DNA of 5,972 nt, taken from the NCBI GenBank assembly GCA_007280145.1, contig QYPU01000098.1:1-5972 (forward strand), in the 5' to 3' direction. The notes beneath the pieces are model-generated. The model was not told where the DNA came from, ran no database searches, and saw only the letters and a program-made list of their open reading frames with translations. Positions 1 to 5,493 of this stretch are shown piece by piece. Origin of the DNA: Dehalococcoidia bacterium. Its GTDB lineage: Bacteria; Chloroflexota; Dehalococcoidia; GIF9; UBA5629. Each line of letters begins with the position of its first letter. Position 1 is the stretch's first letter. The position numbers and the translations under genes are program-made.

Positions 1-251
1 CCGCAGCCTGCGGCTAGCTCTTCCAAGACAATACTGCATTCTACATTAGAAGCGTCGCTGCCTCCATATTCGTTAGGGATGGGCAATCCTAAGATGCCTA
101 CCTCGGCTGCTTTTTTGAAAATAGCTTCAGCTAATTTACCATCTTCGTCTTTCTCAAACTTGGCAGCGACTGGCTTAATCTCCTTCTCAGTGAATTCTTT
201 GGCTAGTTTTTGGATGGCTAATTGTTCTTCTGACAAAGTAAATCCTAGCAC
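1..251 (-). CDS. Acyl-CoA dehydrogenase, N-terminal part (runs off left edge)
   Basis: The leftward reading frame opens with GTG at 251 and stays open to base 1, giving 83 residues. It begins MLGFTLSEEQLAIQKLAKEF and continues with KEIKPVAAKFEKD, VGILGLPIPNEYGGSD and a helix ending LEELAAGCG. This is the all-helical N-terminal domain of flavin acyl-CoA dehydrogenases: SEEQ..I...A..F near the start, and the G(I/L)LG...P.EYGG(S/T) signature that contributes to the substrate pocket. Family members oxidise acyl-CoA thioesters to enoyl-CoA with FAD and pass electrons to ETF. The flavin and catalytic-base regions lie outside the window, so substrate chain length cannot be judged. The GTG start is supported by AAGGAG at 260-265, eight bases upstream, and a second AAGGAG lies at 268-273. 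Confidence is high for the family and low for the substrate. Confidence 0.9.
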   Translation of the reverse strand, partial: MLGFTLSEEQLAIQKLAKEFTEKEIKPVAAKFEKDEDGKLAEAIFKKAAEVGILGLPIPNEYGGSDASNVECSIVLEELAAGC

Positions 252-282
252 CTGTTTTTCTCCTTATCTCCTTGTTGTTCTT

Positions 283-311
283 AGTGTAACCTAATTTAGC
301 ATCGTCGACAA
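283..311 (-). promoter_or_regulatory. Putative sigma70-type promoter of the acyl-CoA dehydrogenase gene
   Basis: Read leftward there is TTGTCG (-35, at 306-311), a 17-bp spacer and TACACT (-10, at 283-288). This predicts a start near 276, leaving about 25 untranslated bases that include the Shine-Dalgarno site before the GTG at 251. Spacing is ideal and the -10 matches TATAAT in five of six positions. It is inferred from motif and position only. Confidence 0.5.
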
Positions 312-351
312 GCAAATGCGTTGAAATTTTGAAACTTGCATTACTCTTTTG

Positions 352-381
352 TTGACCCGTGGGGGGTAAGGTAAATATAAT
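352..381 (+). promoter_or_regulatory. Putative sigma70-type promoter of mtaB, close to the start codon
   Basis: TTGACC (352-357), an 18-bp spacer and a perfect TATAAT (376-381). Transcription should start near 387-389. That coincides with an in-frame TTG (387-389) and lies 10-12 bases before the ATG at 399, where no Shine-Dalgarno sequence is visible. The message would therefore be leaderless or have a very short leader. The start region TATAATTGTCATTG resembles the one at 5559-5572. Confidence 0.6.
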
Positions 382-398
382 TGTCATTGGTTAAACCT

Positions 399-1664
399 AT
401 GGACGTTAAGCCAAGAGTGACCTTTTATACACTAGGCTGCAAGCTCAATCAAGCTGAGACCGAGCTTCTGGCTCGGCAATTTACCGAAGCCGGGTATTGC
501 GTTGTTAGTGGGGACAGGGCAGATATTTGCATTCTCAACACCTGCACGGTTACCCACATTGCCGACCGCAAAACCCGACATTTATTGAGACTATTGCGTA
601 AAAAAAATCCTGAGGCCTTGGTCATTGCCACTGGCTGCTATGCGGAAAGAGCTCCTCGAGAGCTGGCTCAAATTGGTGCCGACCTCGCTGTTGGCAATGA
701 GCACAAGATGCACCTGTTGGAATTGATAAGAGAAAGGCATGGTTCTGTGCCCTACCGCCCAGCGGGGCAGTTTGTTGCTGATGGCATTAAGCGGGTCCGC
801 AGTTTTATAAAAGTTCAGGACGGCTGTAACGATTTTTGCGCTTATTGCATTGTACCTGAAGTGCGACGGCGGGAATATTGTCTGCCGGTGGCGGAGGTAA
901 TTAACGAGGTGAAGGCAAGGGCCTCCGCTGGCTATAAGGAGGTTGTCCTCACCGGGACTAAAATCGGTGCCTATAAGCGCAATGGGGATAATCTTGGTCA
1001 GCTAGTTCAGCAAATTCTTACAGATACGAAGGTGGAGCGGCTGCATCTCTCCTCTTTGCAGCCTCAGGAGATCTCTCCAGAGTTTCTCAGCCTGTGGCAG
1101 GACCATCGACTATGTCGTCATTTTCACCTGGCGCTGCAGAGCGGCAGTGATGCTGTGCTTAGACGAATGAGACGCCATTATTCTATTGCTGATTATCAGG
1201 AGGCGGTATCCTTAATCCGCCAGGCTATGCCTGATGCAGCCATCACTACCGATGTTATGGTTGGCTTCCCTGGGGAAAGCGATGAGGAATTTGAACAAAG
1301 CTATCGCTTCTGTCGAGAAATTGGCTTTGCCAATATTCATGTCTTTGCTTATTCCCCTCGCCCGGGGACTTCGGCGGCTGAGATGCCGGGGCAGGTCGGT
1401 GATAGGCTGAAAAAAGAGCGCAGTCTGAGAATGCTGGAGCTGGCTCGGCAAAATGCCCACAGGTTTTGTGAGCGATTTCTGGGGCAAAATACGAGGGTCT
1501 TGTGGGAGAAAGAAGTGGCTCCAGGCAGCGGGATATATTCTGGGCTTAGTGATAACTATATCAGAGTGTTCATTGATAGCCGCCAGCCTCTAACCAGTCA
1601 GCTTTTGCAGGTACGGCTAGTTGGGCTACATAAGGAGGGGGTGTGGGGGGAGGTCATGAAGTGA
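399..1664 (+). CDS. mtaB: tRNA (N6-L-threonylcarbamoyladenosine(37)-C2)-methylthiotransferase MtaB
   Basis: A radical-SAM methylthiotransferase that converts t6A37 to ms2t6A37 in ANN-decoding tRNAs, using two 4Fe-4S clusters and SAM. Counting from ATG 399 (421 aa), the N-terminal UPF0004 domain has its three cluster cysteines at C14 (YTLGCKLNQAE), C49 (NTCTVT) and C80 (ATGCYAE). The radical-SAM CxxxCxxC is C143/C147/C150 in VQDGCNDFCAYC. The motifs LALQSGSDAVLRRMRR and TTDVMVGFPGE follow, and the C-terminal ~60 residues look like a TRAM-type RNA-binding domain. The YTLGCKLNQ opening and ADRKTR favour MtaB over MiaB or RimO. The start is uncertain: ATG 399, TTG 387 and TTG 381 share the frame. 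TTG 381 overlaps the -10 box and is unlikely; TTG 387 would fit a leaderless message. The 3' end overlaps the next gene by 4 bp. Confidence 0.93.
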   Translation: MDVKPRVTFYTLGCKLNQAETELLARQFTEAGYCVVSGDRADICILNTCTVTHIADRKTRHLLRLLRKKNPEALVIATGCYAERAPRELAQIGADLAVGNEHKMHLLELIRERHGSVPYRPAGQFVADGIKRVRSFIKVQDGCNDFCAYCIVPEVRRREYCLPVAEVINEVKARASAGYKEVVLTGTKIGAYKRNGDNLGQLVQQILTDTKVERLHLSSLQPQEISPEFLSLWQDHRLCRHFHLALQSGSDAVLRRMRRHYSIADYQEAVSLIRQAMPDAAITTDVMVGFPGESDEEFEQSYRFCREIGFANIHVFAYSPRPGTSAAEMPGQVGDRLKKERSLRMLELARQNAHRFCERFLGQNTRVLWEKEVAPGSGIYSGLSDNYIRVFIDSRQPLTSQLLQVRLVGLHKEGVWGEVMK

Positions 1665-1879
1665 AGATTAGAGTTAAAGTGACTCCTAGTTCGAAAACTG
1701 AGGGAGTTACCCGGGAAGGCGATTATTTTTTGGTAAAGGTCAAAGAGCCTCCAAAGGAAGGAAAAGCCAACAATGCAGTTGTCAAGCTGTTAGCTGAGTA
1801 TTTTGGGGTTTCGCGGAGGCAGGTAGTTATCTCTAATGGCTTTAAAAGCAGGAACAAGGTTGTCGAAGTTTCAAGTTGA
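1661..1879 (+). CDS. DUF167 / YggU-family small protein
   Basis: A 72-residue protein with the whole DUF167 signature: a first strand VKIRVKVTPSSKTEGV, then YFLVKVKEPPKEGKANNAVV, then LLAEYFGVSRRQVVISNG and a final FKSRNKVVEV strand. Family proteins of about 70-100 aa adopt a small alpha/beta fold and have no firmly established biochemical role. The P..GKAN..V...LA core is nearly invariant and is intact here. I chose GTG 1661 over the upstream in-frame GTG 1643 because GGAGG at 1649-1653 sits seven bases before 1661. The resulting GTGA overlap with the mtaB stop is a classic translational-coupling arrangement. The predicted protein then begins directly at the family's first beta strand. Confidence 0.88.
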   Translation: MKIRVKVTPSSKTEGVTREGDYFLVKVKEPPKEGKANNAVVKLLAEYFGVSRRQVVISNGFKSRNKVVEVSS

Positions 1880-1914
1880 CTAAAGTGCTATACTAGAACA
1901 CGACTTGAAATTTT
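1865..1914 (+). repeat. Long inverted repeat spanning the DUF167 stop codon
   Basis: Bases 1865-1878 can pair with 1901-1914: a perfect core TTTCAAGT / ACTTGAAA extended by A-U and G-U pairs to 14 bp in RNA, with a loop of 22 bases. It lies between the DUF167 and lipid kinase genes. The stem is A/U-rich and the only U-run is inside its 3' arm, so it is at best a weak terminator. RNA processing or attenuation between the two genes is equally possible. Confidence 0.45.
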
Positions 1915-1958
1915 AGTGAGCAGGATAGAGAATCTAATACCTGAGGAGGATAAAAGCT

Positions 1959-2867
1959 TTGGCACGTATGAAAGTGATTGTTAATCCGATTGCCGGTGCT
2001 GGTAAAACGGCCAAGAAATGGAGACACATCATTGGACTGCTGAGAAGCCTTGGGCTGGACTTCGAATATGATTTGACAGAAGCCCCGGGCCATGCCACCG
2101 AGCTGGCTGAATCAGCAGCCAAGAATGGCTGTGAGCTGGTGGTGTCTGTGGGTGGTGATGGCACAATCAACGAGGTCGTAAATGGCCTCTATAATGCTAA
2201 CAGTTTTGGGGATGTGGCACTGGGTATTATAAGCACAGGGACAGGTGCTGATTACATCCGTACCTTTGGCTTACCTCGTAGTTACGGAGAAGCCTGCCGA
2301 CGCCTGGTGAAGCCAGGAAGGCGTACAGTGGACCTTGGCGTCGTTGAATATGCAAATGGTGGCCATATGGAGAAGCGACTCTTTGTAAACTTCGCTGGTC
2401 TGGGTTTCGATGCCGAAATCGTTAGGGCCACTACTCAAGAATTTAAGGCTCTGGGTGACATGGCCTCTTATCTCATGGGGTTAGTCACCACCCTTGCACT
2501 TTATAGGAATAAAGAAGTATCGATTACGATTGACGGAGAAGTAGAGAAAAGAAGGATTTGTACCGTCTTGATGAGTAATGGCAAGTATGGAGGAGGAGGT
2601 ATGCTTACCGCGCCTGACGCTGACCCTGCGGACGGCCTTTTCGATGTTGTGATAATAGGCGATTTGACCAAACCAGACCTCCTCCGGTCATTGCCACGGA
2701 TCTATAAAGGTACTCACGTGACCCACCCCAAGGTTAGCGTGAAGAGGGCGCGAGAGATAGAGATACACCCCGCACAGCAGATGGCTGTTCAGGCTGACGG
2801 CGAGCTTCTGGGAGAAGCCCCGGCCCGCTTTAGTATCCTGCCTGCCGCATTAACTATTGTCGTCTAG
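1959..2867 (+). CDS. YegS/DAGK-family lipid kinase (diacylglycerol kinase-like)
   Basis: A 302-residue soluble kinase of the DAGK/sphingosine kinase/YegS superfamily, which phosphorylates a lipid hydroxyl (diacylglycerol in DgkB-type members) at the inner membrane face. Visible in order: VNPIAGAGK (residues 8-16), the nucleotide-binding GGDGTINEVVNGL (65-77), STGTGADYIRTFGLP (92-106), NFAGLGFDAEIV (144-155), the MSNGKYGGGGMLTAPDA segment (205-221), a DGLFDVVI strand (225-232) and a terminal QADGE (278-282) that carries the acidic residues typical of the active site. Most relatives have GTGND or GTGSD where this protein has GTGAD (94-98). Length is normal for the family. The TTG start is supported by GAGGAGGA (1943-1950), eight bases upstream; the ATG at 1968 is too far from it. 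The lipid substrate cannot be deduced. No terminator is visible after the stop. Confidence 0.9.
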   Translation: MARMKVIVNPIAGAGKTAKKWRHIIGLLRSLGLDFEYDLTEAPGHATELAESAAKNGCELVVSVGGDGTINEVVNGLYNANSFGDVALGIISTGTGADYIRTFGLPRSYGEACRRLVKPGRRTVDLGVVEYANGGHMEKRLFVNFAGLGFDAEIVRATTQEFKALGDMASYLMGLVTTLALYRNKEVSITIDGEVEKRRICTVLMSNGKYGGGGMLTAPDADPADGLFDVVIIGDLTKPDLLRSLPRIYKGTHVTHPKVSVKRAREIEIHPAQQMAVQADGELLGEAPARFSILPAALTIVV

Positions 2868-2958
2868 ATAGCATGTAGCGCCAAAAGCATGCCCTCATTT
2901 ATGCAGGCTGGTGGCACATCAGGTTAGCCGTAGTGTGGGACATTTCATACTTGCCTCC

Positions 2959-3056
2959 GTGTCATTGAGAGCCCTTCGCCCTCTGTCATTCTGAGGGAGC
3001 CCTTCGCCTTGTGTCATTCTGGTGAGCCGAAGCCCTGAGTGCAGCGAAGAATCCCT
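2959..3056 (+). repeat. Three tandem degenerate units of a TGTCATTCTGAG-type repeat
   Basis: TGTCATT begins at 2960, 2984 and 3012. The first two units share GAGCCCTTCGCC-like sequence (GAGAGCCCTTCGCC and GGGAGCCCTTCGCC). The third continues as GGTGAGCCGAAG and ends in GCGAAGAATCC. This is the layout of a dispersed intergenic repeat, roughly TGTCATTCTGAG...GCGAAGAATC, that I recall from many environmental bacterial genomes. Only the third unit is close to full length. Confidence 0.65.
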
Positions 3057-3074
3057 GGCTCAGGATAAACTCCG

Positions 3075-3088
3075 CGAAGCAATCTCGG
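3075..3088 (+). repeat. Half copy of the REP-like unit (CGAAGCAATCTCGG)
   Basis: This 14-base string recurs exactly at 3161-3174, where it forms the right end of the fuller REP-like unit. Here it directly follows the TGTCATT-type array without the left half, so it is a truncated copy. Confidence 0.7.
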
Positions 3089-3096
3089 CAAACCAC

Positions 3097-3131
3097 AGTC
3101 AATAGTCATAAGTCCAGAGTCAAGAGTCGAA
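3097..3131 (+). repeat. Heptanucleotide tandem repeat, five copies (AGTCnnn)
   Basis: Five consecutive seven-base units all begin with AGTC: AGTCAAT, AGTCATA, AGTCCAG, AGTCAAG and AGTCGAA, with no interruption. Only the first four bases are strictly kept. The period is directly visible. The array separates the half REP unit from the fuller REP unit. Confidence 0.75.
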
Positions 3132-3137
3132 GGGTTT

Positions 3138-3175
3138 GTCTTTGCGAGGAGCGCCAGCAACGAAGCAATCTCGGA
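3138..3175 (+). repeat. REP-like element, forward orientation
   Basis: The unit reads GTCTTTGCGAGGAGCG, then CCAGCAA, then CGAAGCAATCTCGG. TTGC and GCAA near the ends give it an imperfect palindromic character. It matches, in inverted form, the unit at 3323-3359. Elements of this style are bacterial REP sequences, often spread by RAYT tyrosine transposases; no RAYT gene is in the window. Confidence 0.65.
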
Positions 3176-3179
3176 GGAT

Positions 3180-3198
3180 GAGGGGTGGTGCACCCCTC
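3180..3198. repeat. Perfect 8-bp stem-loop (GAGGGGTG-GTG-CACCCCTC)
   Basis: GAGGGGTG (3180-3187) and CACCCCTC (3191-3198) are exact reverse complements around a three-base loop. There is no T-run immediately after it on either strand, so it does not look like a standard intrinsic terminator. Its place between convergent genes would still let it stall polymerase or protect 3' ends. Confidence 0.6.
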
Positions 3199-3322
3199 CC
3201 AAAACCCCAATCCATGGGTATAAATTCAAAAGGGTCACCTCTTGGGGACAATGGCAGGAGTTAACACTTTTAAATTTCAATCTGTCATTTTGCATTTTTG
3301 TTTTTAATTTTCAATTTTTAGT

Positions 3323-3382
3323 TGGATTGCCACGGCACTCCGTGCCTCGCAACGACACAAAGGGAAGGGCTCGCAAGGACAG
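3323..3382 (-). repeat. REP-like element in reverse orientation plus an adjacent half copy
   Basis: Read leftward, 3359-3323 gives GTGTCGTTGCGAGGCACG and then a GGCAC/GTGCC hairpin leading to GGCAATCC. This is the same layout as the forward unit at 3138-3175 with a changed central stem. A second left half (TGTCCTTGCGAG, plus-strand CTCGCAAGGACA 3370-3381) matches CTCGCAACGACA (3347-3358) at 11 of 12 positions. The forward and reverse units thus form an inverted pair about 150 bp apart, and the repeat ends directly beside the stop codon of the small GerW-like gene. Confidence 0.6.
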
Positions 3383-3631
3383 TTAGATTTCTTCTATTAC
3401 TTCTTTTATGTCGGGTACTTCCTGTATGAGCTGGTCTAACGAGACTTCTTCTCCGGTTATTCTGAAAGCTCTCTTTGCTGACGGTGAAGCTATTACAACA
3501 TCAACTGGTTGCTTAGCACCAAAAAATGAAATAGTGCCGCCACTGCGCTGACAGTTCAGTGACATTCTTACTACTGGAATTAGGGTCACTCTACTGACCG
3601 TCACGGGATTGCCTATTATTACCTTTTCCAT
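3383..3631 (-). CDS. Short GerW/YtfJ-like protein, paralogue of the upstream GerW gene
   Basis: An 82-residue protein beginning MEKVIIGNPVTVSRVTLIPV and ending QEVPDIKEVIEEI. It lines up with the larger GerW-family protein encoded at 4222-4608: VIIGNPVTV..VTLIPVVRMSL matches TVVGEPITVEGTTIIPLISIGF, and QPVDVVIAS...ITGEEVSLDQLIQEVPDI matches KPIAVLIIDKDGARIEPIKG...LGETVPDM. The glycine-rich middle and the N-terminal helix of the larger protein are missing. It starts 13 bp inside the end of the DUF2953 gene and has no clear Shine-Dalgarno site, so translation is probably coupled. REP-like sequence begins right after its stop. The homology is my own reading of two sequences in the window; the function is unknown. 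Confidence 0.7.
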   Translation of the reverse strand: MEKVIIGNPVTVSRVTLIPVVRMSLNCQRSGGTISFFGAKQPVDVVIASPSAKRAFRITGEEVSLDQLIQEVPDIKEVIEEI

Positions 3632-4221
3632 TTAGTCGAAACTAGTGTTTTCGCAGCCCTCATTGTAGGCAATGAGAAAGCGGAGCCCATGATAGGTGTA
3701 ACGAGTTGAATAGGCCATAATCTTGCAGTTCCATATAAATAGCCATCGAGGATTGCCTCATCACCAAAGGAAGGCTGTACTCTTATCGCACGAGGGAAAA
3801 ACGAACTAAGAAGGAGGTTAGCCGGTGCGATAAAGGCAAAGAGTAGCCCGGTGTCAGCCGGGTTATCAAGCCCCACCCTGAGATTTGCTCCGAACTCTCT
3901 AAACTTAAGATGGCTAAGAACGTCCCTCAGTAGGCGTATGATTTGGCTTAGCAGCCCTTTGGTTCGCAGGATTTCGAAAACTAGCCTAACGCCTTCTCCT
4001 CTCTCTCTGAGCTTTTGCTTGCCTTCAACCTTCCCCTTTTCTGCTTCGGGCTTCTTCTTTTCTCGCCTTACTTCCCTGCTAACCAGGCCAAAGAGCCAGA
4101 CCAGCCTCATCCCGAATCTTGGCCTTCCGTGCACATCCATGTGAAGCGCCACATCAAGCGGCACGGAGAGGACAAGGATGATGAATGCGGCTAGGCTAAC
4201 TAGAGCGATAACAATCCACAA
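3619..4221 (-). CDS. DUF2953-family membrane-anchored protein (YtfI-like)
   Basis: A 200-residue protein with an N-terminal hydrophobic segment (residues 2-26, WIVIALVSLAAFIILVLSVP), then a beta-rich stretch, a charged linker rich in K/E/R (49-76), an amphipathic region (79-105) and the DUF2953 hallmark NLRVGLDNPADTGLLFAF (113-130). Family proteins are small and membrane-anchored. In Bacillus the DUF2953 gene ytfI stands beside ytfJ/gerW; the same partnership is seen here with a GerW gene on each side. The biochemical role is not known. The TTG start at 4221 follows the TAG of the upstream gene with no gap, which suggests coupled translation, and it is the start that retains the full membrane segment. 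The next gene starts inside its 3' end. Confidence 0.82.
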   Translation of the reverse strand: MWIVIALVSLAAFIILVLSVPLDVALHMDVHGRPRFGMRLVWLFGLVSREVRREKKKPEAEKGKVEGKQKLRERGEGVRLVFEILRTKGLLSQIIRLLRDVLSHLKFREFGANLRVGLDNPADTGLLFAFIAPANLLLSSFFPRAIRVQPSFGDEAILDGYLYGTARLWPIQLVTPIMGSAFSLPTMRAAKTLVSTKWKR

Positions 4222-4608
4222 CTATTTTGGTCCCTCTTTTTTTCCTTTCCCCCATTTGTCGGCAAATTTCCCCACCATATCAGGTACTGTCTCACCTAGT
4301 TTTTCTATTACGTTCGCCATCCCGCCTTTGATTGGCTCTATCCTGGCACCATCTTTATCGATGATGAGCACGGCAATGGGCTTTACGCCGGCACCACCTG
4401 CGGTAGCACCTCCTCCAGCACCCTCGCTTGTTTGTTTGACCTCTCCCTTACCCGAGCCACCTCCGGCGCCAAAACCAAACCCGATACTTATCAGAGGAAT
4501 TATGGTTGTACCTTCAACAGTTATGGGTTCTCCTACTACCGTTTTGGTGTTAAGCACCTTCTCAATTTCGCCCAGAGTTGTCTGAACCAGTTTCTCAATG
4601 TCTTCCAT
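4222..4608 (-). CDS. GerW/YtfJ-family protein (spore protein YtfJ family)
   Basis: A 128-residue protein: an N-terminal helix MEDIEKLVQTTLGEIEKVLN, then VVGEPITVEGTTIIPLISIGFGFGAGGGSGKGE as key segments (25-56), a glycine/alanine-rich loop (62-74), VKPIAVLIIDKDGARIEPI (75-93), an amphipathic helix (VIEKLGETVPDMVGKF) and a lysine-rich tail. This is the complete GerW layout, including the G(E/D)P...G.T.IP...(I/V)..GFG.GGG core and the strand after the glycine-rich loop. In Bacillus YtfJ/GerW is a spore protein needed for normal germination, but the family is also common in bacteria that do not sporulate, so no sporulation claim is made. Two adjacent ATGs exist. ATG 4608 is five bases from AAGGAGG (4614-4620), while ATG 4611 is only two bases away, so 4608 is preferred. 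It follows map by about 42 bp. Confidence 0.88.
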   Translation of the reverse strand: MEDIEKLVQTTLGEIEKVLNTKTVVGEPITVEGTTIIPLISIGFGFGAGGGSGKGEVKQTSEGAGGGATAGGAGVKPIAVLIIDKDGARIEPIKGGMANVIEKLGETVPDMVGKFADKWGKGKKEGPK

Positions 4609-4639
4609 CATCCCCTCCTTTTCTTATTCTCTATAAACT

Positions 4640-4645
4640 ATTATA
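4640..4645 (-). promoter_or_regulatory. Isolated TATAAT (-10-like) box before the GerW gene
   Basis: Read leftward, TATAAT occurs at 4645-4640 in the short gap after map, about 32 bases before the GerW start. No convincing -35 box lies 16-18 bp upstream, since that position falls in the end of map. It may add an internal start, but read-through from map is a sufficient explanation. Confidence 0.25.
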
Positions 4646-4653
4646 TCATTATC

Positions 4654-5427
4654 TCAAGGAATGCCGATAGGCGGTTGGTCCCAAGCCGTGAGCACTTCTG
4701 CCTCGCCATCGGTAATAGCAATAGTCTTCTCAAAGTGCCCGGAAAGACTGCCATCAGCAGTAATAACCGTCCAATGATTGTTTTTAACCTTAGTTTCCCA
4801 CCCACCAATATTCACCATCGGTTCAATCGCTAATACCATTCCTTTTTGAAGCACAGGACCACGCCCTGGTGGTCCGAAGTTTGGTATTTGAGGCTCCTCA
4901 TGCATCTCTCGCCCGATGCCATGCCCGGTATATTCACGCACCACCGAAAAGCCCCTTGACTCGGCATGATGCTGAATGGCTGCTGATATATCACTCAGAT
5001 GCGCTCCGGGATGGGCAACAGCGATACCGGCTTCAAGTGAACCCTTAGTTGTTTCCAGAAGCTGCTTAGCTTTAGGGCTTATGTTGCCAACCCCTACTGT
5101 TATGGCAGCATCACCATGAAAACCATCAATGATGGCACCGAAGTCTAGAGAGACAATGTCACCCTCGCATATCACCCGGTCCCCGGGGATACCATGTACC
5201 ACTTCATCATTTATTGATACACAGAGGGTAGTGGGGAAACCTCTGTAGCCTTTAAATGACGATGTGGCTCCATATCTTGCTAGCTCCCTTACTGCGATGT
5301 CATCGAGTTGACGAGTTGTCATTCCAGTCCTTATCTCCTTAGAGAGTGTCCTCAGGATGGAAGCAACGATGCTTCCCGCTTGCCGCATAGCAGCAATTTC
5401 ATCGGGGGATTTAATGATGATTGCCAT
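4654..5427 (-). CDS. map: Type I methionine aminopeptidase
   Basis: A 257-residue enzyme that removes the initiator methionine from nascent cytoplasmic proteins. The pita-bread fold motifs are complete: VVHGIPGD with substrate-binding H78, SLDFGAIIDGFHGDAA with metal ligands D95 and D106, TGHGIGREMHEEPQIPN with H169 (metal) and H176, the IEPM glutamate E202, and HFEKTIAIT with E233. The start MAIIIKSPDEIAAMRQAG is the usual type I beginning, with no extra N-terminal domain, and length matches the bacterial type I class. There is no clear Shine-Dalgarno sequence before the ATG, but a good promoter lies upstream at 5465-5493. It is the first gene of a leftward group with GerW, DUF2953 and the small GerW-like gene; a functional tie to those is not evident. 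Confidence 0.96.
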   Translation of the reverse strand: MAIIIKSPDEIAAMRQAGSIVASILRTLSKEIRTGMTTRQLDDIAVRELARYGATSSFKGYRGFPTTLCVSINDEVVHGIPGDRVICEGDIVSLDFGAIIDGFHGDAAITVGVGNISPKAKQLLETTKGSLEAGIAVAHPGAHLSDISAAIQHHAESRGFSVVREYTGHGIGREMHEEPQIPNFGPPGRGPVLQKGMVLAIEPMVNIGGWETKVKNNHWTVITADGSLSGHFEKTIAITDGEAEVLTAWDQPPIGIP

Positions 5428-5464
5428 TTATCTGGTTAATAAGCCAGTTAAAGTAATAGTTTAC

Positions 5465-5493
5465 AGTATAAACATCGGAATGAGAGCCGTCAA
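5465..5493 (-). promoter_or_regulatory. Putative sigma70-type promoter of map
   Basis: Read leftward: TTGACG (-35, 5488-5493), exactly 17 bp, then TATACT (-10, 5465-5470). This predicts a start near 5458 and a leader of about 30 bases to the map ATG. The -35 box lies inside one copy of a duplicated 15-bp unit. Confidence 0.6.

Larger units (their letters stand above)
2868..3382. repeat. Gene-free repeat-rich region between convergent genes
   Basis: About 515 bp separate the lipid kinase stop from the stop of the leftward small GerW-like gene. Nothing is recognisable in roughly 2868-2958. From 2959 onward the region is almost wholly degenerate REP-like units, a heptamer tandem repeat, a hairpin and T-rich sequence, each listed separately. 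Leftward open frames here are translations of these repeats and resemble no protein family. No tRNA or other RNA gene was seen. Confidence 0.8.

Noticed and set aside
79..294. Rightward 71-codon frame
   Set aside because: Antisense shadow of the acyl-CoA dehydrogenase N-terminus, whose residue pattern is unmistakable on the other strand.
316..341. ATGC...GCAT pair between the divergent promoters as a regulator operator
   Set aside because: Only four bases at each end pair and the interior is not symmetrical, so a palindromic operator is not supported.
187..387. Leftward 66-codon frame in the divergent control region
   Set aside because: It overlaps the start of the acyl-CoA dehydrogenase gene in another frame and crosses both putative promoters; no family resemblance.
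1876..1894. TTGACT and TATACT as a promoter for the lipid kinase gene
   Set aside because: The spacer is only 7 bp, and no alternative -35 box at 16-18 bp from TATACT is convincing.
2873..2893. GCATG...CATGC hairpin after the lipid kinase as a terminator
   Set aside because: The stem is five base pairs with a long loop and no following T-run.
3014..3295. Leftward 93-codon open frame in the repeat region
   Set aside because: It is a translation of the REP-like units and heptamer array, with no Shine-Dalgarno site and no family-like pattern.
3851..4585. Rightward frames opposite the DUF2953 and GerW genes
   Set aside because: Low-complexity Ser/Pro-rich translations antisense to genes with clear family motifs.
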